Source: Leptolyngbya sp. BC1307 | GTDB taxonomy: Bacteria; Cyanobacteriota; Cyanobacteriia; Phormidesmidales; Phormidesmidaceae | Length of the DNA stretch: 45,849 nt | NCBI RefSeq assembly: GCF_002286735.1 | Contig: NZ_NRTA01000035.1 | Location: forward strand, 1-45,849 | Direction of reading: 5' to 3' | In this document: positions 9,528 through 18,151 of the stretch, piece by piece | Layout of the letters: every line of letters starts with the position of its first letter | Position numbering within the stretch: the first letter of the stretch is position 1 | Made by a program: the position numbers and the translations under genes | The notes under the pieces: model-generated | What the model was told of the DNA's origin: nothing | Seen by the model: only the letters and a program-made list of their open reading frames with translations | The model's database searches: none

Positions 9528-9944
9528 TTATTCTAAATCCACCTTTTTACGTAGGGATTTTAGCTGCGATCGCTGCGTCTTATTCTCCAGTCGGCGTCGC
9601 TGCGATCCTTTCGTAGGACGGGTCGGTCGCCGTTTTTTGGGCAATACATTTACTGCTTGAACCATCTGCTGTAGTCGGGACAAGGCTTCCTCACGATTGC
9701 GCTCTTGCGAGCGGTGCTGCTGCGACTTAATCACGATTACGCCGTCTTTAGTCAAGCGCTTATCTCGCAGCGTCAGCAGCCGTCGCTTATAAAAATCTGG
9801 CAGTGAAGACGCTCCCACGTCAAAGCGCAAATGCACCGCGCTTGCTACTTTATTAACATTTTGTCCGCCCGCACCCTGAGATCGAATAGCGCTCATTTCG
9901 ATCTCGCTTTCTGGGATAGACACACTGTTAGAGATTTTTAGCAT
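9528..9944 (-). CDS. arfB: Peptidyl-tRNA hydrolase ArfB (ribosome rescue)
   Basis: A 138-aa protein with the release-factor-like GGQ motif (residues 26-28 in SQGAGGQNVNKV) and a long basic C-terminal tail (KKRRPTRPTKGSQRRR). That tail is what ArfB/YaeJ inserts into the empty mRNA channel of stalled ribosomes. It hydrolyses peptidyl-tRNA on non-stop complexes. Length matches the family (about 140 aa) and distinguishes it from RF1/RF2. It is convergent with the glycosyltransferase gene. Confidence 0.92.
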   Translation of the reverse strand: MLKISNSVSIPESEIEMSAIRSQGAGGQNVNKVASAVHLRFDVGASSLPDFYKRRLLTLRDKRLTKDGVIVIKSQQHRSQERNREEALSRLQQMVQAVNVLPKKRRPTRPTKGSQRRRLENKTQRSQLKSLRKKVDLE

Positions 9945-10780
9945 TGCAAAGATAACCAGAATTCAGAAGGTAGACAGCCAGCTGTCTACTCCCTACTAAG
10001 ATATCTCTACAGATGCATTCGTCGCTTGCGCACCGCTTTGCCCGCCATAAGCAATGGTTCTAGTGGTCACTTATATGGTGAGTAAAGCGGCCAACGCTAT
10101 AATTTCTACCCTGTGAAAAACAGCACCCAGAAACCAGGCAACAGTTGAATTCTTCCTTTAGTAAGAGACTTATATGGAGATAACAAGAGCAGTCACTCAC
10201 AGCTAACACTGTCAGGCTGATGTTATGCATTCCCTATCGCCAGTTGAAGAACTATCTGTGCACTATCTGAGGTGCTGTTTTTGGACGCGACAGATGCGGG
10301 GACAACCATCGTCATAGCGCCTCCTTGGCGAACTGATTTAGGCTGTTTTATCTGTCTTTAAGAGAGCTTGCTGCCCTCATGCCTCTATCTTAGATCCGTA
10401 CCGACTCAACCTTAGTAAACAAACAACAAACGTTAACATCTCTAGAGACCATTCTTCCTGCTATCCCTGGCTAGCTGCTATCCCTGGCTAGCTTCAGAAC
10501 CGCTCTCTCTGACCACCGCCCTGCCAGATTGCGGTCAGTCATCGCGTGTTTATTAATGTTAATATCTTTGAAGTGTCTATGGTCGGCTTCACCTGCTTTC
10601 TCCTACCAATCTGCGTTGGCTTACAGTTAAAGCGGTGGGTACAGGCCAGAGGGGGAGAGGTCGGAGGGGGAGAGGTTTGGTTCACTCGTCTTGTCTCTCT
10701 AACGCGCGCGCAACATAGCCGCTATCGGTTAGCAGCCGGGCTTTCAGCAAAACTTCAGTCGCACTTTAAGGAATAAGTTC
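9945..10780. other. Long intergenic region (836 bp) upstream of peroxiredoxin
   Basis: No convincing gene was found. It contains a perfect tandem duplication of a 17-bp unit (10460-10476 and 10477-10493) and a GGGGGAGAGG duplication around 10651-10675. A TATAAT-like hexamer lies near 10097. A 76-codon open frame at 10546-10776 has no recognisable sequence and biased Gly/Arg content, and is not called. The region presumably carries promoters of arfB and of the peroxiredoxin gene. Confidence 0.5.
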
Positions 10781-11386
10781 ATGAGCGAGCAGACCCAAGA
10801 ATGTCTTAGAGTAGGCCAAAGTGCGCCCGACTTTACGGCTACGGCCGTAGTCGATCAAGAATTTAAGACGATCAAACTGTCTGACTATCGCGGCAAATAC
10901 GTCGTGCTCTTTTTTTATCCTCTAGATTTCACATTTGTCTGCCCGACTGAAATCACCGCTTTTAGCGACGGCTACAGCGACTTCAGCGATATCGATACAG
11001 AGATCCTCGGCGTCTCGGTAGACAGCGAGTTTTCTCACCTGGCCTGGATCCAATCCGACCGCAAGTCGGGTGGAGTAGGCGATCTTGACTATCCTTTGGT
11101 TTCGGATATCAAAAAAGAAATTAGCGCTGCCTACAACGTACTAGACCCTGAAGTAGGCGTCGCCTTGCGCGGCCTCTTCATCATTGACAAAGACGGCATC
11201 ATTCAGCACGCGACAATTAACAATCTTGCCTTTGGTCGCAGCGTAGACGAAACCTTGCGAGTGCTTCAGGCTATTCAACACGTGCAGTCGCACCCTGATG
11301 AGGTTTGCCCCGCTGGCTGGCAACCCGGTGACAAAACCATGAACCCTGACCCCGCGAAGTCCAAAGAGTTCTTTGCCGCCGTCTAG
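10781..11386 (+). CDS. Typical 2-Cys peroxiredoxin
   Basis: A 201-aa thiol peroxidase that reduces H2O2 and alkyl hydroperoxides. The peroxidatic Cys54 is in [14 protein letters not shown] and the resolving Cys176 in [13 protein letters not shown] element (about 97-100), equivalent to the GGLG of sensitive 2-Cys Prx, is present. The C-terminal helix ends KEFFAAV, with FF in place of the canonical YF. Recycling by thioredoxin or NTR is expected. A purine-rich AAGGA precedes the ATG. A second redoxin gene follows after 80 bp. Confidence 0.95.
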   Translation: MSEQTQECLRVGQSAPDFTATAVVDQEFKTIKLSDYRGKYVVLFFYPLDFTFVCPTEITAFSDGYSDFSDIDTEILGVSVDSEFSHLAWIQSDRKSGGVGDLDYPLVSDIKKEISAAYNVLDPEVGVALRGLFIIDKDGIIQHATINNLAFGRSVDETLRVLQAIQHVQSHPDEVCPAGWQPGDKTMNPDPAKSKEFFAAV

Positions 11387-11466
11387 CCGTCTCAAGCAAT
11401 TAACCCGAAAATTTGACTCGCATTTTTGACTCATATCTAATGACTAACCTTGGCCATTGACACGTC

Positions 11467-12012
11467 ATGCAGCTGACTTCAAAAGGGAGCGATTTTCAGG
11501 GCCTAATCAGCCGCCGCTTTTTTAAAAACCTTTTGCCCATTCCCGCTAGCTGCCGGTTTCAGCTAGGTCAACTGCTACCCGACTTCACGCTGCCAGCAGT
11601 TGATGGCACTGCTAGCAGGCTCTCTAGCTACCGGGGCAAACCCCTTGTACTTGCCTTTACGCGCATTTTTACCGAAAAGCAATACTGTCCGTTCTGCTAC
11701 CCCCATATACTGGCGCTCAACGAGGCTTACGATCAGTTTGTTGGGCTAGGGGCTACCGTGCTGATGATTACCAGCACCGATCTAGATCAGAGCCGGGTCG
11801 TTCAGCAGGATCTGTCTCTAGCGATGCCGCTGCTCGTTGATCCGGCCTGCCAGACTTTTCGCCGGCATGGCACTGGCCAAGCACTGGGTGCGCCTTTACC
11901 GGCCCAATTTGTCATAGATGCTGAGGGCAGACTGCGCTTTCAGCATCTATTTTCGTTTGCGCACACAAACGCGACGCCTGAGCGGCTGCTCTGGGCCATT
12001 CGCAATTTATAA
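11467..12012 (+). CDS. AhpC/TSA-type redoxin with CPFC motif
   Basis: A 181-aa thioredoxin-fold protein of the peroxiredoxin-like group. The fold signature LLPDFTLPAVDG is at about 37-47, and the redox centre KQYCPFCYPH places Cys74 and Cys77 in a CxxC arrangement. FVIDAEGRLRFQHLF follows. The CxxC suggests an atypical peroxiredoxin or a thiol-disulfide reductase; activity cannot be decided from sequence. It is 80 bp downstream of the 2-Cys peroxiredoxin, which suggests joint antioxidant function. The first 30 residues are basic and poorly conserved in appearance, so the start may lie further in. Confidence 0.75.
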   Translation: MQLTSKGSDFQGLISRRFFKNLLPIPASCRFQLGQLLPDFTLPAVDGTASRLSSYRGKPLVLAFTRIFTEKQYCPFCYPHILALNEAYDQFVGLGATVLMITSTDLDQSRVVQQDLSLAMPLLVDPACQTFRRHGTGQALGAPLPAQFVIDAEGRLRFQHLFSFAHTNATPERLLWAIRNL

Positions 12013-12060
12013 GCAAGCCAGGCCGGACTAAAAAAGCCAAGTCAAAAGGCCGAAACCAAC

Positions 12061-12148
12061 GGAGAAGGAGGGATTCGAACCCTCGATGAAGTTTACACCC
12101 CATAACTCCTTAGCAGGGAGCCGCTTTCAACCACTCAGCCACTTCTCC
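12061..12148 (-). tRNA. tRNA-Ser(GCU)
   Basis: An 88-nt class II tRNA. The acceptor GGAGAAG pairs with CTTCTCC. The anticodon stem CTCC/GGAG encloses the 7-nt loop CTGCTAA with anticodon GCU, the long variable arm is typical of tRNA-Ser, and the T-loop reads GGTTCGAATCC. CCA is not encoded. It lies between the redoxin gene and alr. Confidence 0.97.
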
Positions 12149-12214
12149 ATGAGTGAGCATCCATAATACCAAGAACTCTGCGAAAGCCCTAGCAATATTA
12201 TCGGATGATTTTAA

Positions 12215-13450
12215 TTAGGGATCTGCAGCCTCCGAAAACAGGCGCTCTGCCAAAGCTCGTTGGCCAGCTGCCGGGGACGCAGTTGTGTTGATGCGCGGGA
12301 GGCGATGCTTAAAGCCACAGAGAATTTCCCAGGAGATGGTGTTGGCCATGTCTGCCCAGTGATCGGCGCTGAGGGTGTAGCCGCCCGCCTGACCCAGCAG
12401 AGTAACGACATCACCCGCTCGCACAGACTGCAAATTTGAGACATCTAGCATGAGCTGATCCATGGTGATAGCGCCAATTTGGTTGACTCGCTGACCGTTG
12501 ACGACGACCTGCAGCTGGTTGGATAAAACACGCGGGACGCCGTCGGCGTAGCCAATGCCGACAATGGCAATCTGCATCGACTGCTGAGCGACAAATTTGT
12601 GACTGTAGCTAACGCCTGTGCCTGGCGCTATCGTCTTCAGATGGGTGATCCGGGCTTTGACGGCTAATACAGGCTTTAGCTCAGCAGCAGACTTCAGGTG
12701 AGGGGCCGGGTACAGACCGTAGGTAGCCAGGCCCACGCGAACCATGTCGTAGTGCAGGGCAGGATCAGTCAGGGCGGCAGCGGCGTTAGCCAGGTGGAGT
12801 CGGGGAGGGAGCAGATCTGCTTGCTTGAGGGCAGCGATCGCCTGCTCAAATCGCTGCTGCTGCAGCCGCATCACGGTCGGGTCAGGGCTATCGGCAGTCG
12901 CCAAATGCGAGTACAGACTGACCGGTTCCAAATGGGCGAGCTGCTGCACAAAGCGGGCAAACTCGACCGCTCGCTGCCAGCTAAACCCCAGCCGAGACAT
13001 GCCCGTATCCAGCTTCAGGTGTACCGGCAGTGGAACGGTTGCCCGTTGAGAATAGGCTGCCAGCGTCTCAGAAAAAATCAGCGCCTGCTGCGGGTTTACA
13101 ATCGTCGGCTGTAGCTGCCAGTCAGCGATCGCCCTCACCTCTGCCGGGTCATTCACCGCCCCCATCACCAGAATTGGCGCGTCAATGCCTGCCTGCCGCA
13201 GCTCTATGCCCTCGGGCACCGTCGCCACCCCCAGCCAGGTGCCACCTGCCAGCAACGCCTGCTCAGCCACCGTGACCGCCCCATGGCCATAGGCATCGGC
13301 CTTGACCACCACCATCAAATCAGTACCCACCGGCAACAGCGCCTTAAGCGTACGCACATTGTGAGCCAGCGCTGCCAGATCGATTTCGACCCAAGCCCGA
13401 CAGCAGCGCATCGGCAACAGGGCAGGCGTTTTGTCCCAGCTAAGCATCAC
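12215..13450 (-). CDS. alr: Alanine racemase
   Basis: A 411-aa PLP enzyme that makes D-alanine for peptidoglycan. The PLP lysine is Lys50 in VVVKADAYGHGA and the opposite catalytic Tyr is Tyr282 in GTGVSYSHKF. HLKLDTGMSRLGF (144-156) and the C-terminal MDQLMLDVSN complete the fold type III signature. The family usually has 360-400 aa, so the first 15 residues before CRAWVEIDLAALAHN may be an over-extension. The upstream region contains 35-bp direct repeats (13518-13605). Confidence 0.94.
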   Translation of the reverse strand: MMLSWDKTPALLPMRCCRAWVEIDLAALAHNVRTLKALLPVGTDLMVVVKADAYGHGAVTVAEQALLAGGTWLGVATVPEGIELRQAGIDAPILVMGAVNDPAEVRAIADWQLQPTIVNPQQALIFSETLAAYSQRATVPLPVHLKLDTGMSRLGFSWQRAVEFARFVQQLAHLEPVSLYSHLATADSPDPTVMRLQQQRFEQAIAALKQADLLPPRLHLANAAAALTDPALHYDMVRVGLATYGLYPAPHLKSAAELKPVLAVKARITHLKTIAPGTGVSYSHKFVAQQSMQIAIVGIGYADGVPRVLSNQLQVVVNGQRVNQIGAITMDQLMLDVSNLQSVRAGDVVTLLGQAGGYTLSADHWADMANTISWEILCGFKHRLPRINTTASPAAGQRALAERLFSEAADP

Positions 13451-13517
13451 AACCTCGCATCACAACTTCACAACAACCGTCTTTACTTGAGCGTTTCGGG
13501 CGTGCCCTTAGATCGGC

Positions 13518-13605
13518 TTCTAGACAAGCTCCCAGATAAGTCTCAAACCGGTTTCTAGTCAAGCCCTCAGACGAGTCTCTAGCCGCATATCTAGTCAAAC
13601 TCAGC
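13518..13605. repeat. About 35-bp imperfect direct repeats upstream of alr
   Basis: Two 27-bp copies are at 13518-13544 and 13553-13579. They share TTCTAG.CAAGC, then C.CAGA, then AGTCTC. A third, shorter copy (TATCTAGTCAAACTCAGC) starts at 13588. The period is 35-36 bp. They lie between the divergent alr and HNH genes, which places them in the regulatory region of one or both. Confidence 0.6.
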
Positions 13606-13713
13606 GGCGCATTGCTGGGGACACGCCCTCAGGCAAACAGTGTACCAGTCGCTCAAACCCCCTCATGGCTTTGTTTGTGCTACTATCTAATGCAGGATCC
13701 TGGCGAGTGTGAA

Positions 13714-14214
13714 ATGAGTAAGGTTCTTGTTCTCAATGCTTCCTATGAGCCGCTTAACATCACAAGCTGGCGACGCGCGGTAGTGCTGGTAATTAAAGGC
13801 AAAGCGGAGCAAATAGAGCACCGCGAACAGCTGATTTATCCAGATTTTCCCCTACCGACAGTGATCCGACTGCGTCATTACGTGCGCATTCCCTACAAAG
13901 AAATTCCTCTCACCCGGCGCAACCTGCTACACCGTGATAACCATACCTGTCAGTACTGCGGTTATGCGGGCGATGGCCTGACACTTGATCATGTGTTGCC
14001 GCGATCGCGTGGCGGTGGCGACTCTTGGGAAAATATCGTCAGCGCCTGCGTTCGCTGCAATGTCAAAAAAGGCAGCCGCACGCCCAAAGAGGCCCAAATG
14101 CCACTGACCAATCCACCGCGTAAGCCTCACAGCAGCCTATATTTTGAAATCTCCAGGCATGTGCGCGGCGGCGTTCACCAGGAATGGCGACGGTACGTTA
14201 TTGGGCTTAACTAG
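13714..14214 (+). CDS. HNH endonuclease family protein
   Basis: A 166-aa protein from the ATG at 13714 (MSKVLVLNASYEPLNITSWRRA), preferred over upstream in-frame ATGs because that is where the conserved sequence begins. The HNH domain spans about 70-130. Zinc ligands are Cys79 and Cys82 (CQYC) and Cys112 and Cys115 (CVRC), with catalytic DH at 92-93 (LTLDHVLPRSRGG) and ENIV as the HNH Asn region. Widely conserved in cyanobacteria as a stand-alone HNH protein of unknown physiological role, it is probably a DNA-binding or DNA-cleaving enzyme. Confidence 0.88.
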   Translation: MSKVLVLNASYEPLNITSWRRAVVLVIKGKAEQIEHREQLIYPDFPLPTVIRLRHYVRIPYKEIPLTRRNLLHRDNHTCQYCGYAGDGLTLDHVLPRSRGGGDSWENIVSACVRCNVKKGSRTPKEAQMPLTNPPRKPHSSLYFEISRHVRGGVHQEWRRYVIGLN

Positions 14215-14492
14215 CGCCTGCGGCGATCCCGCCATTGAGATATTAGAGGTATTGATGACCTCAGTGAATTCTTAGAACTATTCAGAACTGTAAAATTCTC
14301 ACCAGCCTCATGTCTCAATGCTCATAGACAGCAGGTGAGCGTTCATAATAGTAAAAGACACACCTGTAAAATTACCGACTTTGCGCGCTCGGCACTGCTA
14401 GCTACTAGCAGATTTCTGTCGGCGGTGTGGCTTCATCTCATCTCTCGTCACTTCCCGTCAAACGCCTGATTCAGGCGTCAGTCCCTCCTCCT

Positions 14493-15722
14493 ATGTCGTT
14501 ACCCAACAGCGCTTTGCTAGACAGTCAAGAGTCCCATTCAGAAGCCTCACGATCATCAGAGAAAGAGTCTCTCGTAGAGAAAGCTGCTGCCCTGCGGCGC
14601 ACCGCTGGCTTTGAGAGTAGTCCTACCGAGGCTTTAGAAAAGCTGCTTAAAAAGCACAGCGGCACCCGCCAATTAGTGCTGCTTCAAGATTTTCCCGACC
14701 CCGATGCGCTGTCGGCAGCTTGGACCTACCGTTTAATTGCCAATGAGTACAGCATTCAGTGCGACATTTATTATTCGGGTACGCTCAGCCATCAAGAAAA
14801 TATTGCTTTAGTCAAGCTCACCAACTTACCCGCTAAACGTTGGCCCACTCAGGCAAGCGACGCCCCAGATTTATCTCAGTATCAGGGCTATGTCTTGATC
14901 GATACGCAAGGGACGACCAGCCATCTGACCGAACGAGTCAGAGATGCGCATTTGCCGCTGATTTTGGTCGTCGATCACCATGCGGCTCAGGGTAAGCTCG
15001 ACGCCGAACTCGCAGACATTCGCCCCGACATTCACGCGACAGCCACGATGATGACCCAGTATCTGCAGGCGGGTCTGATGCAGCTAGATCGGAGCAACAA
15101 TACGCATGTGAAATGCGCAACGGCCCTGATGCACGGCCTCCGCTCAGATACCAGCCATCTGATGCAGGCGTCTGAACCTGACTTTTTGGCGGCGGCTTAC
15201 CTCAGCCAGTTTTACGATGCCCAGCTGCTCAGCGCTGTCTTGCAAGCCTCGAGATCGCGGCGGGTGATGGATGTGATTGAGCGATCGCTGCGCAACCGTA
15301 AAATGCAAAACAGCGTTTCTATCGCTGGGGTGGGGTACCTACGCTACGAAGATCGAGATGCCATTCCGCAGGCCGCTGACTTTTTGATTACCGAAGAAAA
15401 CGTGCATACAGCTGTGGTGTACGGCATCGTCCATGACGAAGATGAGGAAAAAGAGCTGGTCGTCGGCTCCCTGCGCACGAACAAGATCACGCTTGACCCA
15501 GACGAATTTATCAAAGAAGCCTTTGGTCAAGACAGCCGAGGCCGCTTCTTTGGCGGCGGTCGCTCGATGGCAGGCGGCTTTGAGATCCCCATTGGCTTTC
15601 TCTCCGGCTACTACGATAACAGTGACTACACCCGCCAGAAATGGGAGGTCTTTGACAAGCAGATCAAGCAAAAATTGCAGCGGCTAGTCAACCCAGAAGA
15701 CGGCGTTTTGAACTCTGACTAA
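14493..15722 (+). CDS. DHH/DHHA1 phosphoesterase (NrnA-like)
   Basis: About 409 aa from ATG 14493. A GTG at 14427 in frame would add 22 residues without evident conservation. The DHH superfamily motifs are LLQDFPDPDALSAAW (D-x-D, about 64-78), LIDTQG and VVDHH (about 159-163). The C-terminal DHHA1 substrate-binding domain ends with GRFFGGGRSMAGGFEIP. Family members degrade nanoRNA, pAp or cyclic dinucleotide products; which of these applies here is unknown. The first 50 residues are Ser-rich and low in conservation. Confidence 0.85.
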   Translation: MSLPNSALLDSQESHSEASRSSEKESLVEKAAALRRTAGFESSPTEALEKLLKKHSGTRQLVLLQDFPDPDALSAAWTYRLIANEYSIQCDIYYSGTLSHQENIALVKLTNLPAKRWPTQASDAPDLSQYQGYVLIDTQGTTSHLTERVRDAHLPLILVVDHHAAQGKLDAELADIRPDIHATATMMTQYLQAGLMQLDRSNNTHVKCATALMHGLRSDTSHLMQASEPDFLAAAYLSQFYDAQLLSAVLQASRSRRVMDVIERSLRNRKMQNSVSIAGVGYLRYEDRDAIPQAADFLITEENVHTAVVYGIVHDEDEEKELVVGSLRTNKITLDPDEFIKEAFGQDSRGRFFGGGRSMAGGFEIPIGFLSGYYDNSDYTRQKWEVFDKQIKQKLQRLVNPEDGVLNSD

Positions 15723-15785
15723 CGCCCGGTCGTTCGATTCTGATGGTATCGCTGCTTACAGCAGGCTTAGCGAGCCTTGCAGACT

Positions 15786-15808
15786 GTCCTATGGACTGTC
15801 CTGTGGAC
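15786..15808. promoter_or_regulatory. Pair of RTCCTNWGGAC dyads upstream of sixA
   Basis: Two 11-bp dyads, GTCCTATGGAC (15786-15796) and GTCCTGTGGAC (15798-15808), lie 12 bp apart and about 80 bp before the sixA start. The same dyad family, with the same 12-bp spacing, clusters around the HTH paralogs at 33-34.4 kb. The 20-mer TGGACTGTCCTGTGGACATG is identical here and at 33002-33021. Confidence 0.5.
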
Positions 15809-15887
15809 ATGGCGGCGTAACATAAATTAGTGACCTCTGACTGCCGTCTTGTCCTCACTGCGCTGATCCCTCACCGTGTGCTAAACC

Positions 15888-16400
15888 ATGCCGACCACCG
15901 AAGTTTATTTTATTCGTCATGGGATTGCTGAAGCGCGGCATAGCGGGGTGAGTGAGGCAGCGCGATCGCTCACAGCCAAAGGCGTTACCAGAACCCAGCG
16001 AGTGGCTCAGCGACTGGCTGATCTGGGCCTACAGTTTGATGCTTTGCTCAGCAGTCCGCTGGTCAGGGCGCAGCAGACTGCCGAAATTTTGCTCGCTGCC
16101 GGGTTAGCCTCACACCTTCTAGACTGTCCGGCGCTCAGTCTAGAAGGTGAGTTGTCCGACTGGCTGAACTGGCTGGCTAATTGGCAGCACTTGGAGCAGT
16201 CGTCAGACTGCCCGGCGATCGCCATCGTCGGCCACGAACCCAACTTGAGCGGGTGGGCGCAAAAGCTAGTCACTGGCCAAGAAAGCGATCAGTGGACGCT
16301 CAAAAAAGCTGGCATTATTGGCCTGCAGCTACCCGCTGCGAGTGAGGCGATTGGCCGGAGTCAGCTTTTTTGGCTATCGCCGCCACGCTTTTTGCTCTAG
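15888..16400 (+). CDS. sixA: Phosphohistidine phosphatase SixA (histidine phosphatase family)
   Basis: A 170-aa protein of the phosphoglycerate-mutase-like superfamily. The phosphate-accepting RHG is at residues 10-12, the second Arg region in SSPLVRAQQTAEIL, and the second catalytic His in IVGHEPNLSGW. The short length and lack of cap match SixA. An unusual perfect 14-bp inverted repeat lies inside the gene at 16113-16149. Confidence 0.87.
   Translation: MPTTEVYFIRHGIAEARHSGVSEAARSLTAKGVTRTQRVAQRLADLGLQFDALLSSPLVRAQQTAEILLAAGLASHLLDCPALSLEGELSDWLNWLANWQHLEQSSDCPAIAIVGHEPNLSGWAQKLVTGQESDQWTLKKAGIIGLQLPAASEAIGRSQLFWLSPPRFLL
16113..16149 (+). repeat. Perfect 14-bp inverted repeat inside sixA
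   Basis: CACCTTCTAGACTG and CAGTCTAGAAGGTG flank a 9-nt GC-rich loop, TCCGGCGCT. It lies wholly within the coding frame (SHLLDCPALSLEGEL) and would make a strong hairpin in the mRNA. Confidence 0.8.
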
Positions 16401-16545
16401 CTTCTGCTCTAAAGGGGCGGGCTCTGTCAAGAAACACAGACTAATTTCACCGGTTTTGTATCGCTTGCATAGCTATGTCTCTACACACAGCGATATGGTA
16501 GAAAGCACTGGCTAAGCATCGATTAATTAAGGAAGGAGTCTACAG

Positions 16546-17709
16546 ATGATGACGACATGCGACTATCGGCCAGGCTTAGAGGGCGTTCCGGCCACGCAGT
16601 CGAGTATCAGTTATGTAGATGGCAAAGAAGGAATTTTAGAATATCGCGGCATTCGCATTGGCGATATTGCGCAGCACAGCAGCTTTTTAGAGACGGCCTA
16701 TCTGCTGATCTGGGGCGGTCTGCCCACTCATCACGAGCTCCAGGCTTTTGAGCATCAGGTTCAGTATCACCGCAGGCTCAAGTATCGCATTCGCGACATG
16801 ATGAAGTGCTTCCCGGAGAGCGGCCACCCCATGGACGCCCTGCAAGCCTGCGCCGCCGCTCTGGGCCTGTTTCACTCGCGCCGGGCGCTAGAAGATCCGA
16901 CCTACGTGCAAGATGCGGTCGTGCGGCTAATAGCCAAGATCCCGACGATGGTAGCCGCGTTTGCACTGATGCGTAAAGGTAACGATCCGGTGCAGCCCCG
17001 CGACGATCTCAGCTACGCCGCTAATTTTCTCTATATGCTCAATGAGCAGGAGCCCGACCCTTTAGCTGCGCGGATCTTTGATGTCTGCCTGATTCTCCAC
17101 GCCGAGCATACGATCAACGCCTCGACCTTTTCGGCGATGGTGACCGCTTCTACGCTAACTGACCCTTATGCAGTGGTCGCTTCAGCGGTAGGCACGCTGG
17201 CTGGCCCGCTACATGGGGGTGCAAATGAAGAAGTGATCGCCATGCTCAAAGAAATCGGCTCTGTAGAAAATGTACGGCCCTATATAGACGCCCGGATCGC
17301 CAACAAGGAAAAGATTATGGGCTTCGGCCACCGCGTCTATAAGGTGAAAGACCCTCGGGCTGAGACATTACAGCGACTAGCCGAGCAGCTCTTTGACAAA
17401 GAAGGGCGGGATGCCTACTACGACATTGCCCTGGAGTTAGAGCTAGTGGTCAAAGAAAAACTCGGCCACAAGGGCATCTACCCTAACGTGGACTTCTATT
17501 CGGGACTGGTTTATCGCAAGCTGGGCATTCCAACCGACTTGTTTACGCCGATTTTTGCGATCGCCCGCGTCGCTGGCTGGCTCGCCCACTGGAAGGAGCA
17601 AATTGGTAAAAATAGAATCTTCCGGCCCACTCAAATCTACGAAGGCCCCCACGACCAGCGCTACGTTCCGTTAGAAAACCGCCTGCAGCTATGGGAAAAA
17701 CAGCCCTAG
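16546..17709 (+). CDS. gltA: Citrate synthase
   Basis: A 387-aa enzyme condensing acetyl-CoA and oxaloacetate. Active-site histidines are in LHAEH (185-188), GPLHGGANEEV (His223) and MGFGHRVYK (His262). The length is of the short hexameric or dimeric bacterial type II class. A strong ribosome-binding site, AAGGAAGGAG, precedes the ATG. It is followed by a strong terminator and then the ndhA operon. Confidence 0.95.
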   Translation: MMTTCDYRPGLEGVPATQSSISYVDGKEGILEYRGIRIGDIAQHSSFLETAYLLIWGGLPTHHELQAFEHQVQYHRRLKYRIRDMMKCFPESGHPMDALQACAAALGLFHSRRALEDPTYVQDAVVRLIAKIPTMVAAFALMRKGNDPVQPRDDLSYAANFLYMLNEQEPDPLAARIFDVCLILHAEHTINASTFSAMVTASTLTDPYAVVASAVGTLAGPLHGGANEEVIAMLKEIGSVENVRPYIDARIANKEKIMGFGHRVYKVKDPRAETLQRLAEQLFDKEGRDAYYDIALELELVVKEKLGHKGIYPNVDFYSGLVYRKLGIPTDLFTPIFAIARVAGWLAHWKEQIGKNRIFRPTQIYEGPHDQRYVPLENRLQLWEKQP

Positions 17710-17862
17710 CAGATGTATCGGAACCCGCCCAACTAAGCTGATTACAGCGGTCTCAATCGGCCCTGACAGAGTAACAATACAGAGGTGATGGGCATTACCC
17801 CTCTTCTCAATATCTAAAATTCAGCTGAATATAGCTCCAGTGACGATTTTCAGGAACTCCAG

Positions 17863-17895
17863 CCCCTCCGGCTTTGTCGGAGGGGTTTTATTTTG
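17863..17895 (+). terminator. Rho-independent terminator after gltA
   Basis: CCCCTCCG and CGGAGGGG form a perfect 8-bp stem with a 7-nt loop (17863-17885), followed by TTTTATTTT. It lies about 155 bp after the gltA stop. Confidence 0.85.
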
Positions 17896-17925
17896 TGGGG
17901 AGGGAAGGAGGCAGGGGATGTTTAT

Positions 17926-17955
17926 CGCGGTTCCCGGATGCATTCGGGAACCGCG
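17926..17955. repeat. Perfect 11-bp inverted repeat in the gltA-ndhA gap
   Basis: CGCGGTTCCCG and CGGGAACCGCG flank GATGCATT. No T tract follows, so it is not an obvious terminator. It may be an operator, a small RNA hairpin or a 5'-UTR structure of the ndh operon. The remaining sequence between 17710 and 18151 shows no gene. Confidence 0.6.
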
Positions 17956-18151
17956 AGTCACTTTACCCGTTGAAACATAGGGTTTTCAGCCGGTGTGATG
18001 AACCTCGGCACAGTGACCAACGCTATAGACTCTATGGTGAGATGGCTAGCATTTCAATTGGGCCTGACTCTTCTGAAAAGGCCTATAGAAGTTGATTAAG
18101 CGCTAGAATCTGTGAGACAACTGTAACTAGACACAGCCACCCTTAAAGCGC

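Noticed and set aside
10546-10776. 76-codon ORF upstream of peroxiredoxin
   Set aside because: No recognisable family, Gly/Arg composition from a purine repeat, and no good ribosome-binding site; more likely promoter/leader DNA.
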